A stretch of DNA of 9,090 bases from Syntrophobacterales bacterium (GCA_031285215.1 JAITWQ010000151.1:1-9090); one strand, 5' to 3'. Counted from the stretch's first letter, positions 1-7,023 are shown. Notes: generated by a model not told the origin, from the sequence alone. Translations and numbers: made by a program.

Positions 1-359
1 TTGTCGTCATAATTATTATAGTTTTGATAGTCTTCGTTTTGTCCGTCCGATTCTATGACAACCGCCGGTACAGCCTGGCCCAAAGGATGGGGAAACGGCT
101 CAATTAACGTTACCGTTCCTGAAGTTGAAGCGTGGGCGGGAGATGACACGGGACCCGCCGCCTTGCTGACAGGCTGGCCGCGAAGAACACGATCCCCCAC
201 CTGAACAACGGCCTCAGAAATACGGCCAATGTGCTGCTGCAGAGGAATTACGATTTTCGCAGGCAAAGGCATGACTTCGACAGGCTTGGAAGATGTGAAA
301 GATTTATGATCTTCGGGATGAATCCCCCCTTTAAATGTTCTTTTAATTGCACTGATCAT
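1..359 (-). CDS. rnfC: RnfC, electron transport complex subunit C (N-terminal part, runs off left edge)
   Basis: This is the first 119 codons of RnfC, a peripheral subunit of the membrane-bound Rnf complex that couples ferredoxin:NAD+ electron transfer to ion pumping. The reading frame is open from the ATG at 357-359 to the window edge. The family's N-terminal signature is plain: FKGGIHP at residues 9-15, then VMPLPAKIVIPLQQHIG, a VGDRVLRGQ segment, a PAHASTSGTV segment and AVVIESDG. These belong to the N-terminal part and the barrel-sandwich-like domain. The FMN/NADH-binding and Fe-S cluster regions would lie beyond the edge. A Shine-Dalgarno GGAAGG sits 8 nt before the start (plus-strand 368-373), which fixes it. 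rnfC is usually the first gene of an rnf operon, so rnfD, G, E, A and B are expected to the left, but they are not visible. Confidence 0.93.
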   Translation of the reverse strand, partial: MISAIKRTFKGGIHPEDHKSFTSSKPVEVMPLPAKIVIPLQQHIGRISEAVVQVGDRVLRGQPVSKAAGPVSSPAHASTSGTVTLIEPFPHPLGQAVPAVVIESDGQNEDYQNYNNYDD

Positions 360-372
360 ACAGTTAGCCTTC

Positions 373-385
373 CATATTCAATATG
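373..385. repeat. 13-bp palindrome next to the rnfC ribosome binding site
   Basis: CATATTCAATATG is an inverted repeat with 6-bp arms around one base. It adjoins the GGAAGG ribosome binding site of rnfC (368-373). A DNA operator or a weak RNA hairpin affecting initiation are both possible; no known consensus is matched. Confidence 0.3.
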
Positions 386-570
386 AAACATTTTATACAC
401 CTGAAAAGAATAGATAAACCTGCCGAAGCCATGGAAATTTCAGCATTTCGCCATAACCTATCAACAAAAAATCACCAGTATGAATTTTTCCTTAGTGAAA
501 AATGGGGTGGGAACCAAGACTTTTCAAGGCAGATAAAATTTAAATTCCACATCATCAATACCACAGCGAT

Positions 571-582
571 GTTAAAATTAAC
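571..582. repeat. Small perfect palindrome just downstream of the rnfC promoter candidate
   Basis: GTTAAAATTAAC is a perfect inverted repeat (arms GTTAA and TTAAC). It lies about 6-17 nt downstream of the transcription start predicted from the promoter candidate at 595-623, a place where a repressor operator would fit. It does not match a regulator site I recognise. With 35-40% GC the chance of such a palindrome is not small. Confidence 0.3.
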
Positions 583-594
583 TACAATTTTCAC

Positions 595-623
595 TGAATA
601 TCGAATAAAAATAATCTTGTCAA
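595..623 (-). promoter_or_regulatory. Candidate sigma-70 promoter for rnfC
   Basis: On the minus strand a perfect -35 box TTGACA (plus 618-623) is followed after exactly 17 nt by TATTCA (plus 595-600), a weak -10 box. Transcription would start near 588 and leave an untranslated leader of roughly 230 nt before rnfC. The -35 and the spacing are good, the -10 is poor, and AT-rich DNA produces such matches by chance. A second TATAAA-like box closer to the gene (plus 392-397) has no convincing -35. Confidence 0.35.
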
Positions 624-723
624 TGATTTTTTTCTGTTACTGAAAATAATTTGTTTCCGCAGCATAACCCAGATACAACACATGGAAATAACATAACATT
701 TGTTCCATACCGGAGGGAAAGAA

Positions 724-2103
724 TCAGCCTCCCAGCTGAAATCGCTTTAATTTTTCCACAAGGGTTGTGCGATTCAGGGCAAGAAGTTTCGCCGCTTTAT
801 TTTTTACGCCGCCGCTGATCTCCAGGGCTTTTAACAGGAGATCTTTCTCAAATTGCGTGACGGCGTCGTTGTAATTAAATCCTTCTTCGTACAAATCGGG
901 AATTTTTAAAGAAGGTCGCTGTTTCGATTGTATCCGAATTTTTTCAGGCAGATCATCAACGGTAATCTCATCGCCGGCGTTCATGACAACAAGCATTTCC
1001 ATGAGGTTTTGCAGTTCCCTGACGTTTCCGGGCCAGAGGTAACGCATCAAACAGGAAACAACGTCGGGAGCCATTCCACGCGGCTTCATTCCCCTGCGGG
1101 CACTGACTTCGTTAAGAAAGTGATTGGCCAGGATGGCAATATCCGGCCCCCGTTCCCTTAAAGGCGGGAGATCAAGGGGAATTACATTGATGCGATAATA
1201 AAGATCTTCCCGGAAGCGCTTTTCTTCCACGGCCCTTTCCAGATCCTGATGCGTCGCCGCAATGATCCGCACGTCCGCTTCAAAGGTTTTCACTCCGCCA
1301 ACGCGTTCAAACTGCTTTTCCTGGATCGCCCGCAGTAATTTTACCTGCAAGGTGGGGCTCATATCGCCTATTTCATCAAGAAAAAGAGTGCCGCCCTGGG
1401 CCAATTCAAATCGTCCGGGACGGCTGCGGATGGCGCCGGTAAACGCTCCTTTTTCATGGCCAAAAAGCTCGCTTTCCAGCAAATCTTCGGGAATAGCCCC
1501 GCAATTGATGGGAACAAGAGGATTATTCTTGCGGGGGCTGTTGAAATGAATGGCCTTGGCCACCAACTCTTTACCCGTACCGCTCTCGCCGTAGATCAAA
1601 ACCGTACTATCGGAATTAGCGACCTTTTCAATGGTCGAGAATACCCGTTTCATACATCCGCTGTAACCCAGAAGTTTTCCTAAATCATATTTATCTTTCA
1701 AATCGTCCCTGAGGCGGACATTGTCTTCCCTGAGTTTGGCGTAGGCGACGGCCCGCTGGACGGTAATACTGACAAGATCATCCTTAAACGGCTTGGCAAT
1801 GAAATCAAATGCCCCTTCCTTCATCGCTTCCACGGCATTGTTGACTGTTGCATAGCCTGTGATAAGAATAACAACATGCCCCGGGTTTATTTCCTTTGTG
1901 AAGCGCAAGACCTCTAAACCGTCGGCATGGGGCATTTTCAGATCCGTGATGGTGATATCAAAATTGTCTTCCTGAAAAGCCTTCATGGCCTCCCGGCCAT
2001 CTTCCACAGCCTTGACATCATAACCGTGTGACAACATGAGTTCTGTCAGATTCTGCCTGTTTGATTCATTATCGTCTGCAATGAGAATTTTGGCTTTCTT
2101 CAT
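724..2103 (-). CDS. Sigma-54-dependent response regulator, NtrC/AtoC family
   Basis: This 459-residue protein is a transcription activator for RNA polymerase carrying sigma-54. It has three domains. Residues 1-118 form a receiver with acidic pocket D10/D11, phosphoacceptor D54, T82 and K104. Residues about 143-385 form the AAA+ domain: Walker A GESGTGKE (172-179), the sigma-54 contact loop GAFTGA (219-224), Walker B around GTLFLDEIGD (238-247), arginine-finger region RFREDLYYR (296-304) and sensor II WPGNVREL (357-364). Residues about 412-457 form a Fis-type helix-turn-helix. All key residues are intact and the length is normal. AAGGAAGG just before the ATG supports the start. No histidine kinase gene adjoins it: downstream is rnfC and upstream, divergent, is the cheR operon. 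Its phosphodonor and targets are therefore unknown. It could control rnf, the che genes or something remote. AtoC, ZraR and NtrC cannot be told apart from sequence alone. Confidence 0.95.
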   Translation of the reverse strand: MKKAKILIADDNESNRQNLTELMLSHGYDVKAVEDGREAMKAFQEDNFDITITDLKMPHADGLEVLRFTKEINPGHVVILITGYATVNNAVEAMKEGAFDFIAKPFKDDLVSITVQRAVAYAKLREDNVRLRDDLKDKYDLGKLLGYSGCMKRVFSTIEKVANSDSTVLIYGESGTGKELVAKAIHFNSPRKNNPLVPINCGAIPEDLLESELFGHEKGAFTGAIRSRPGRFELAQGGTLFLDEIGDMSPTLQVKLLRAIQEKQFERVGGVKTFEADVRIIAATHQDLERAVEEKRFREDLYYRINVIPLDLPPLRERGPDIAILANHFLNEVSARRGMKPRGMAPDVVSCLMRYLWPGNVRELQNLMEMLVVMNAGDEITVDDLPEKIRIQSKQRPSLKIPDLYEEGFNYNDAVTQFEKDLLLKALEISGGVKNKAAKLLALNRTTLVEKLKRFQLGG

Positions 2104-2253
2104 GAAACCTTCCTTGAATGATTGTAATGGATCAGCAGTATTCTGCCCGCTGGAGGTCTTTCTAGAATATTACTCCCGGACTGTAAAGTTTTTTTCCATG
2201 AAAAGCGGTATCGCACGTCATTCATTTTTATATATCCGATAAATTTTTACTAT

Positions 2254-2267
2254 TTTATCAGGATAAA
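2254..2267. repeat. Palindrome TTTATC-AG-GATAAA in the divergent promoter region
   Basis: Six-base arms TTTATC and GATAAA flank two bases. A further GATAAA lies at 2238-2243, giving three half-sites within 30 nt. The position between divergent genes would suit a shared operator, but the motif is AT-rich and simple, so chance is a real alternative. Confidence 0.3.
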
Positions 2268-2299
2268 TCAATTTATGCGAGGAAGAAGTGAAGAAAACT

Positions 2300-2329
2300 T
2301 TGCATATTTTTGCCGGGATATGCTATTCT
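2300..2329 (+). promoter_or_regulatory. Candidate extended -10 promoter for the che operon
   Basis: TGCTATTCT (2321-2329) fits an extended -10 element (TG, one base, then TATTCT). TTGCAT at 2300-2305, 18 nt before the hexamer, is a weak -35 (only TTG matches). Transcription would start near 2336, leaving a leader of about 136 nt before cheR. No sigma-54 promoter with correct GG-N10-GC spacing was found on this strand. Confidence 0.22.
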
Positions 2330-2427
2330 TTGGTAATCGGTAGTGCCGGGCCAGTGGAGTTTTCATAAAAAATAAGTATGTAAAAACCTTGTAAATATGG
2401 ATCGCATTATCGTACTTACCCGGCAAA
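2309..2427. repeat. Three TGCCGGG boxes before cheR, one inverted
   Basis: TGCCGGG occurs at 2311-2317 and 2344-2350, and its reverse complement CCCGGCA at 2419-2425. The first and third copies extend to a perfect 9-bp inverted repeat (TTTGCCGGG at 2309-2317, CCCGGCAAA at 2419-2427). The repeats could be regulator sites or allow alternative stems in a leader RNA. If transcription starts near 2336, only the second and third copies would be in the RNA and able to pair. Confidence 0.45.
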
Positions 2428-2471
2428 GAAATATTCTCCGGTGATGGGAAGACCTTTGGGGACAGAAAACA

Positions 2472-3287
2472 ATGGAATTAAAACAAGCTGATTTCCAAAA
2501 AATAAGTCGTCTCATATATGATCAATGCGGCATCTCCCTGCACGAAGGGAAAAAAGAACTTGTTAAAGCTAGGTTGGGAAAGCGCCTCCAAGAAGGCAAC
2601 TTCACATCATTTTCCGATTATTACCGCCATATAACAACAGAAGCGGGACAGGATGAGTTAATTCTCATGCTGGATTCCATTTCGACAAATTTGACATACT
2701 TTTTCAGAGAATCCGCCCATTTTGATAAATTACAATCCATTCTCCCCCCTTTAATGGAAGCCAGGCTGCTTAACCGGCAGCGGAAATTGCAAATCTGGAG
2801 CGCCGCCTGCTCCTCCGGGGAAGAGCCATACTCCCTCGGTATTTTTGCCAAAGAATTACTGGCGGAAAAGGCGGGTTTTGTTTCCATCCTGGCAACGGAT
2901 ATTTCTACCCGCGTACTCAAAGCCGCAGTTCAGGGCATTTTCCCCCAGGACCGCATGAAAAATGTTCCCGATCCCATTCTTAAAAAATATTTCCAATACG
3001 GTTCAGGGAAGCGGGCCGGGTTTTACCGGGTAAAAGAAGATGTCAGGAACATGGTGCGTTTTAAAAGGTTTAATCTGATGACTTTGCCCCCTGCTGATTT
3101 TGCTTCCGATATTATTTTCTGCCGGAACGTCATGATTTATTTTGACAAGCCAACGCAGGAACGGTTGGTTGACCGTCTTTATAAAACTCTCAATGGGGGA
3201 GGGTATTTTTTCATCGGGCACTCGGAAAGTTTAACCGGATTAAAACATTCTTTCAAATATATCGGACCGAGTATTTATCAAAAATAG
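2472..3287 (+). CDS. cheR: CheR, chemotaxis receptor glutamate methyltransferase
   Basis: CheR uses S-adenosylmethionine to methylate glutamates of chemoreceptors, setting the adaptation level opposite CheB. The 271-residue length is normal. Residues 1-75 form the helical N-terminal domain, ending in STNLTYFFRE (71-80), the family's conserved linker. The SAM-binding Rossmann domain follows with WSAACSSGEEPYS (109-121), ATDIS with acidic D143, FCRNVMIYFD (216-225) and GHSESL near residue 248. All expected motifs are present. There is no C-terminal TPR or receptor-tethering extension. The ATG has a GGGG-type ribosome binding site about 10 nt upstream. It is the first gene of the apparent che operon; its stop lies 5 nt before cheD. 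Confidence 0.96.
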   Translation: MELKQADFQKISRLIYDQCGISLHEGKKELVKARLGKRLQEGNFTSFSDYYRHITTEAGQDELILMLDSISTNLTYFFRESAHFDKLQSILPPLMEARLLNRQRKLQIWSAACSSGEEPYSLGIFAKELLAEKAGFVSILATDISTRVLKAAVQGIFPQDRMKNVPDPILKKYFQYGSGKRAGFYRVKEDVRNMVRFKRFNLMTLPPADFASDIIFCRNVMIYFDKPTQERLVDRLYKTLNGGGYFFIGHSESLTGLKHSFKYIGPSIYQK

Positions 3288-3289
3288 GA
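3286..3289 (+). promoter_or_regulatory. Ribosome binding site of cheD copy 1, overlapping the cheR stop codon
   Basis: AGGA overlaps the TAG stop of cheR (3285-3287) and lies only 3 nt from the cheD ATG, shorter than usual. This suggests that translation of cheD depends on ribosomes finishing cheR. Confidence 0.5.
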
Positions 3290-3292
3290 TTT

Positions 3293-3775
3293 ATGGCAGA
3301 TATCATTGTCAGCATCGCTGATTTGAAATTGGGGAACAGGGCGGATGATACCTTGATCACATTCGCCCTGGGTTCCTGTATCGGCATTTCCATCTACGAT
3401 CCCCAGGCAAAAGTGGGCGGACTGCTCCATTACATGCTGCCGGATTCAACGCTGGACGCGCAAAAGGCACAGGGACAGCCCGCCATGTTCGCAGATACGG
3501 GCATCCCTTTACTGTTTAAATCCTGCTACCGCTTGGGGGCGGAAAAAAAAAGGCTCATTGTGAAGGTTGCGGGAGGGGCAAGTATTCTTGATGACGCCCA
3601 GTTCTTCCGTATCGGACAGAAGAATATTACGGCCATGCGAAAAATATTTTGGAAAAATAATGTCATGATTGAGGCGGAAGATACGGGTTTGAATCATAAC
3701 CGCACCATGAGGCTGGAATTAGCAACCGGTAAAGTGACAATAAAAAGTTCAATAGGAATAATAAAGGAAATATAG
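3293..3775 (+). CDS. cheD: CheD, receptor glutamine deamidase (copy 1, intact active site)
   Basis: CheD deamidates specific receptor glutamines and, in several bacteria, binds CheC- or CheY-type partners. This 160-residue protein has the family core: ITFALGSCIGI with catalytic C29, and GGLLHYMLP with catalytic H46. T23 lies six residues before the Cys, and Cys to His is 17 residues; this matches the spacing known for the Thr-Cys-His triad of Thermotoga CheD. Later conserved parts are KVAGGASIL, IGQKNI and TGKVTIKSS. The usual GGxxGR motif is replaced by NHNRTMRLEL, which keeps the Arg. It is expected to be active. It lies between cheR (5-nt gap) and the HDOD gene (2-nt gap). A second, quite different CheD is encoded further along. 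Confidence 0.94.
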   Translation: MADIIVSIADLKLGNRADDTLITFALGSCIGISIYDPQAKVGGLLHYMLPDSTLDAQKAQGQPAMFADTGIPLLFKSCYRLGAEKKRLIVKVAGGASILDDAQFFRIGQKNITAMRKIFWKNNVMIEAEDTGLNHNRTMRLELATGKVTIKSSIGIIKEI

Positions 3776-3777
3776 CC

Positions 3778-4623
3778 GTGCTTGAAAAGATCATACAATC
3801 TGTGGATAGTATTCCCGCCTTTCCCTTGGTCGTCCATAAAATCATGCTGCTGATCACCCGGGAGGATTATGTGGTTACCGATCTTGTCAAACTTATAGAA
3901 TATGATCAATCTATCACTGCTAATATCCTTAAAATGAGCAATTCCGCATACTTTGGCTCGCGGCATAAAATAAAGACAATCCATGACGCCGTGGTATATC
4001 TGGGGCAGCAAAATCTGATTCATATTGTCCAGACTGCCGGCGCTTCCCGCTTTTATCGCAAAGTTTCGGGAGGATATGTGTCGCACGCCCACGATCTGTG
4101 GAAACATTCTGTGGCTGTAGCCATCATGTCCCAGGTTCTGGCCCAGAAAGTTTTGCAGCGCGTTGATCCCACTCTTTACGCCGCCGCGCTTCTCCATGAC
4201 ATTGGTAAAGTTTTTCTGGGGGAATATGTTCGTGATTCCTTACCCAAAATAGAAGAATTGGTGGAACAAAATGGCTACTCCTTTCTGGAAGGAGAAAAAG
4301 AGATATTGGGAATTGATCACGCAGAATTAGGAGGAATGATCGCCCTCCATTGGAATTTTCCGGAGGAAACGCGGGAAGGCATTGCTTACCATCACCAGCC
4401 GCGTTCATTGGGATCAAAAGAAAGTCTTATTCCCTGGTTAGTTTATTTATCTGACCAGCTTTGCATGATGGTAGGTGTTGACGGCGGTGTTGACGGTCTT
4501 GCTTACAGAGGATTGGAAGAAAGTTTGACACGTTTCAATCTCAGGGGTAAAGATTTGGAGAAAAGTATCATCACCTTTCATGATCTGCTGCTGGAAGCCG
4601 AGGATGTATTGAATATTGTATGA
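3778..4623 (+). CDS. HDOD domain signalling protein with HD-type residues
   Basis: This 281-residue protein belongs to the HDOD group, related to HD phosphohydrolases and often found in signalling operons. Residues about 8-200 form the HDOD domain, with SIPAFP (11-16), ILKMSNSAYFG (50-60), the AVVYLG segment (71-76), LWKHS (H110), LLHDIGK (H140, D141), DHAELG (H181) and YHHQP (H205, H206). Many HDOD proteins have lost the metal-binding HD residues; here several remain at HD-like positions, so a residual hydrolase or metal-binding role is possible but unproven. The start is GTG at 3778, with AGGA nine bases upstream, directly after the cheD stop. Its place between cheD and cheY points to a role in the same chemosensory pathway, perhaps as a regulator or an output. 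The precise function is unknown. Confidence 0.88.
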   Translation: MLEKIIQSVDSIPAFPLVVHKIMLLITREDYVVTDLVKLIEYDQSITANILKMSNSAYFGSRHKIKTIHDAVVYLGQQNLIHIVQTAGASRFYRKVSGGYVSHAHDLWKHSVAVAIMSQVLAQKVLQRVDPTLYAAALLHDIGKVFLGEYVRDSLPKIEELVEQNGYSFLEGEKEILGIDHAELGGMIALHWNFPEETREGIAYHHQPRSLGSKESLIPWLVYLSDQLCMMVGVDGGVDGLAYRGLEESLTRFNLRGKDLEKSIITFHDLLLEAEDVLNIV

Positions 4624-4637
4624 AATTTAATATTATT

Positions 4638-4642
4638 GAGGA
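4638..4642 (+). promoter_or_regulatory. Ribosome binding site fixing the cheY start
   Basis: GAGGA lies 5 nt before ATG 4648. An upstream in-frame TTG (4636) would place this site inside the coding sequence, so the ATG is preferred. Confidence 0.7.
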
Positions 4643-4647
4643 TAGTC

Positions 4648-5070
4648 ATGTCATTTAATGTTCTCATTGTAGATGATTCCAATTCCATACGTTCCGTAAT
4701 CAAAAAAATTCTCAATATTTCGGGATTTCGTGTTGATAACTGCTATGAAGCAGGTAATGGCAGGCAGGCTCTTGATGTTTTATCCAAAGAATGGGTTGAT
4801 ATCATCTTATCGGATATTCACATGCCTGAAATGGACGGTTTTGAATTACTGAAAGAACTTCACCGCCACGATGTTTACACGAATATTCCCGTCATCATGA
4901 TTTCAACGGAAGGAAACGAAAGCCGGATCAGGGACGCCTATGACCTGGGAGCGAAAGGATTCATCAAGAAACCTTTTCTTCCGGAAGAATTAAAGAAAAC
5001 ACTTTGCGAAGTTATTGGAGTGGGAGATGAAGGAGAATACCCGACAGATACTGATGAATGCGATTTTTGA
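4648..5070 (+). CDS. cheY: CheY-type single-domain response regulator
   Basis: CheY takes phosphate from CheA and carries the signal to the output machine. The 140-residue protein is one receiver domain: VLIVDDSNSIR with acidic pair D9/D10, phosphoacceptor D56 in the SDIHMPEMDG segment, S86 in the switch Ser/Thr position (MISTEG), and K108 in KKPF. A short acidic tail follows (residues 126-140). All active-site residues are present. There is no output domain. The start is chosen at ATG 4648 with GAGGA 5 nt upstream, 24 nt after the HDOD gene. Its end overlaps cheX by 44 nt. The neighbouring cheX suggests that CheX turns this CheY off. Whether it binds a flagellar switch or another target cannot be seen. 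Confidence 0.93.
   Translation: MSFNVLIVDDSNSIRSVIKKILNISGFRVDNCYEAGNGRQALDVLSKEWVDIILSDIHMPEMDGFELLKELHRHDVYTNIPVIMISTEGNESRIRDAYDLGAKGFIKKPFLPEELKKTLCEVIGVGDEGEYPTDTDECDF
5017..5020 (+). promoter_or_regulatory. Ribosome binding site for cheX inside the end of cheY
   Basis: GGAG lies 6 nt before the ATG at 5027, within the cheY coding sequence. This supports a start overlapping cheY. An in-frame TTG (5015) upstream has no better site. Confidence 0.55.
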
Positions 5071-5494
5071 AGTGTTTGAAAAAATGTTTTTCATCTTTCT
5101 CGAACCTGTTGAGAATACAAACAACCGGTATGACCACATATCATCCATTGATTTTGAGGGCAGGATGAAGGGCGGCTTATCCATCAAGTTTTCCCGGAAG
5201 ATGGCGGAAATGATGGCCCGGAACATGCTCGGCTGCGAAAAAGATGAAATCACCGATCATGTCCTTGCCGATTGCGCTAAAGAAGCGGCCAACATGGTAT
5301 GCGGAAATTTCTTGCGGAAGATGAGCCGGGACGAAATATTTAAGCTGGGCTTGCCCCGATATGCGCTGCGGGGCAGGGGAGAGCAGGAAGACATGCTCCC
5401 GCCGGCGGGAGCGGATCATATAACTCTCTCCTTCAAAGCGGAATCGGAAGAGGAAACGTTGCAGCTGAAATTTTTTGGAAGTAATTATGACTAG
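5027..5494 (+). CDS. cheX: CheX, CheY-phosphate phosphatase
   Basis: CheX belongs to the CheC/CheX/FliY phosphatases that remove phosphate from CheY-P. The 155-residue length fits a single CheX unit. The signature ExxN phosphatase motif is seen once, within DCAKEAANMVCGN, as E86 and N89. CheC normally has two such motifs, so one supports CheX. The N-terminal helix (MNAIFEVFEKMF, residues 10-21) and the GRMKGGLSIKFS strand segment (45-56) also fit. The start at ATG 5027 overlaps cheY by 44 nt; the later ATG at 5054 would cut the first helix. The end overlaps the second cheD by 8 nt, so the three proteins are probably made together. CheX, rather than CheZ, would be the signal terminator here. 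Confidence 0.85.
   Translation: MKENTRQILMNAIFEVFEKMFFIFLEPVENTNNRYDHISSIDFEGRMKGGLSIKFSRKMAEMMARNMLGCEKDEITDHVLADCAKEAANMVCGNFLRKMSRDEIFKLGLPRYALRGRGEQEDMLPPAGADHITLSFKAESEEETLQLKFFGSNYD
5477..5481 (+). promoter_or_regulatory. Ribosome binding site for cheD copy 2 inside cheX
   Basis: GGAAG is 5 nt before the ATG at 5487, within the last codons of cheX. The overlap ATGACTAG joins the new start to the cheX stop, an arrangement typical of coupled translation. The in-frame TTG at 5475 is less likely. Confidence 0.6.
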
Positions 5495-5996
5495 GAACAA
5501 TGTCGTTCTTTCCGATTATTTCCTGGCGCCGGGCTATGTGTACATGAGCAAAGATTCCGCCTTGATTTCTACTGTTGTTGGTTCATGCGTGGCCGTATCG
5601 TTGTGGGATTGCAGGAAAGAGCAGGGTGCTATGGCTAATTTTCTTTATCCCGTGATAAAAGACAAATCTCAGGCCGTTGTGCTGTACGGCAATGTCGCCA
5701 TCTCCTGCATGATTAATCTTTTTGTCGGCGAAGGATCGAAGCCGGAAGATTTAACAGCCCAGGTATTCGGCGGCGCGGTTAATCCCCTTGGAGGATGCGA
5801 AGAAATTGGTTTGGAAAACGTCCGTATCGCCAAAAAACTGCTCCGGAGCAAACATATTCCCATCTTATCGGAAGATGTGGGGGGAACAATGGGCAGAAAA
5901 ATCGTTTATAACACGCTCTGCAACGAGGCCATTGTCTATAAGGTGAATAAGCTCAGAAAATCCGATTGGTATCCTTATGCACAGGAGGACAGATAG
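5487..5996 (+). CDS. cheD: CheD-family protein, copy 2, catalytic His replaced by Asn
   Basis: This 169-residue protein is a CheD homologue: APGYVYMS near the start, STVVGSCVAVSLWD with the catalytic-position C34, QVFGGAVNP, IGLENVRIAKKLL, SEDVGGTMGRKIVYNT and a C-terminal DWYPY. At the place of the catalytic His, exactly 17 residues after the Cys, it has Asn: GAMANFLYP, N51, codon AAT at 5637-5639, where the family has His before F/Y. S28 replaces the Thr six residues before the Cys. The protein may therefore lack deamidase activity and act by binding, for example to CheX or receptors; that is inference. It differs strongly from the first CheD, so it is not a recent duplicate. Its start overlaps cheX by 8 nt and its stop directly abuts the GTG of cheB. 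Confidence 0.9.
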   Translation: MTRNNVVLSDYFLAPGYVYMSKDSALISTVVGSCVAVSLWDCRKEQGAMANFLYPVIKDKSQAVVLYGNVAISCMINLFVGEGSKPEDLTAQVFGGAVNPLGGCEEIGLENVRIAKKLLRSKHIPILSEDVGGTMGRKIVYNTLCNEAIVYKVNKLRKSDWYPYAQEDR

Positions 5997-7022
<1,026 letters not shown>

Positions 7023-7023
7023 A

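Larger units (their letters stand above)
360..723. other. AT-rich intergenic region upstream of rnfC
   Basis: This 364-nt stretch separates the stop of the response regulator gene from the rnfC start; both genes lie on the minus strand. It is visibly richer in A/T than its neighbours. It holds a candidate sigma-70-type promoter for rnfC and two small perfect inverted repeats, listed separately. An 86-codon plus-strand frame (383-643) has no ribosome binding site and a composition typical of AT-rich noncoding DNA. I see no tRNA, no riboswitch I recognise and no strong terminator after the response regulator, so read-through into rnfC cannot be excluded. Confidence 0.6.
2104..2471. other. Divergent intergenic region between the response regulator and cheR
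   Basis: These 368 nt separate two divergently transcribed genes and must hold promoters for both. No gene is credible here. Visible elements are a weak extended -10 promoter candidate towards cheR, a 14-bp palindrome at 2254-2267 and three copies of TGCCGGG (two direct, one inverted), listed separately. A perfect flagellar sigma-28 -35 sequence TAAAGTTT (2184-2191) and a near-perfect -10 TCCGATAA (2235-2242) both occur, but 43 nt apart rather than 11, so they do not form one promoter. Confidence 0.55.

Noticed and set aside
383..643. 86-codon plus-strand open frame
   Set aside because: No ribosome binding site, low-complexity AT-rich composition, no recognisable motif, and it lies opposite the likely rnfC promoter and leader.
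682..708. Terminator hairpin after the response regulator gene (ATGGAA ... TTCCAT)
   Set aside because: The stem is only 6 bp with a 15-nt loop and no T-tract follows on the minus strand.
2134..2149. Sigma-54 promoter for the response regulator on the minus strand (CGG, ten bases, GCT)
   Set aside because: The GG-N10-GC spacing is right and TGCT fits the -12 side, but the -24 side (CGGGCAG instead of TGGCACG) is poor; short matches of this kind are common by chance.
2184..2242. Flagellar sigma-28 promoter before cheR (TAAAGTTT and TCCGATAA)
   Set aside because: Both boxes are good alone, but they are 43 nt apart instead of about 11, and neither has a good partner at the correct spacing.
2391..2471. 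Cyclic di-GMP (GEMM) riboswitch before cheR
   Set aside because: The GC-rich hairpin elements and conserved loops of that class could not be found; only the TGCCGGG repeats are present.
4636..4647. TTG start giving cheY four extra residues
   Set aside because: It would place the ribosome binding site GAGGA inside the gene; ATG 4648 gives the usual CheY N-terminus.
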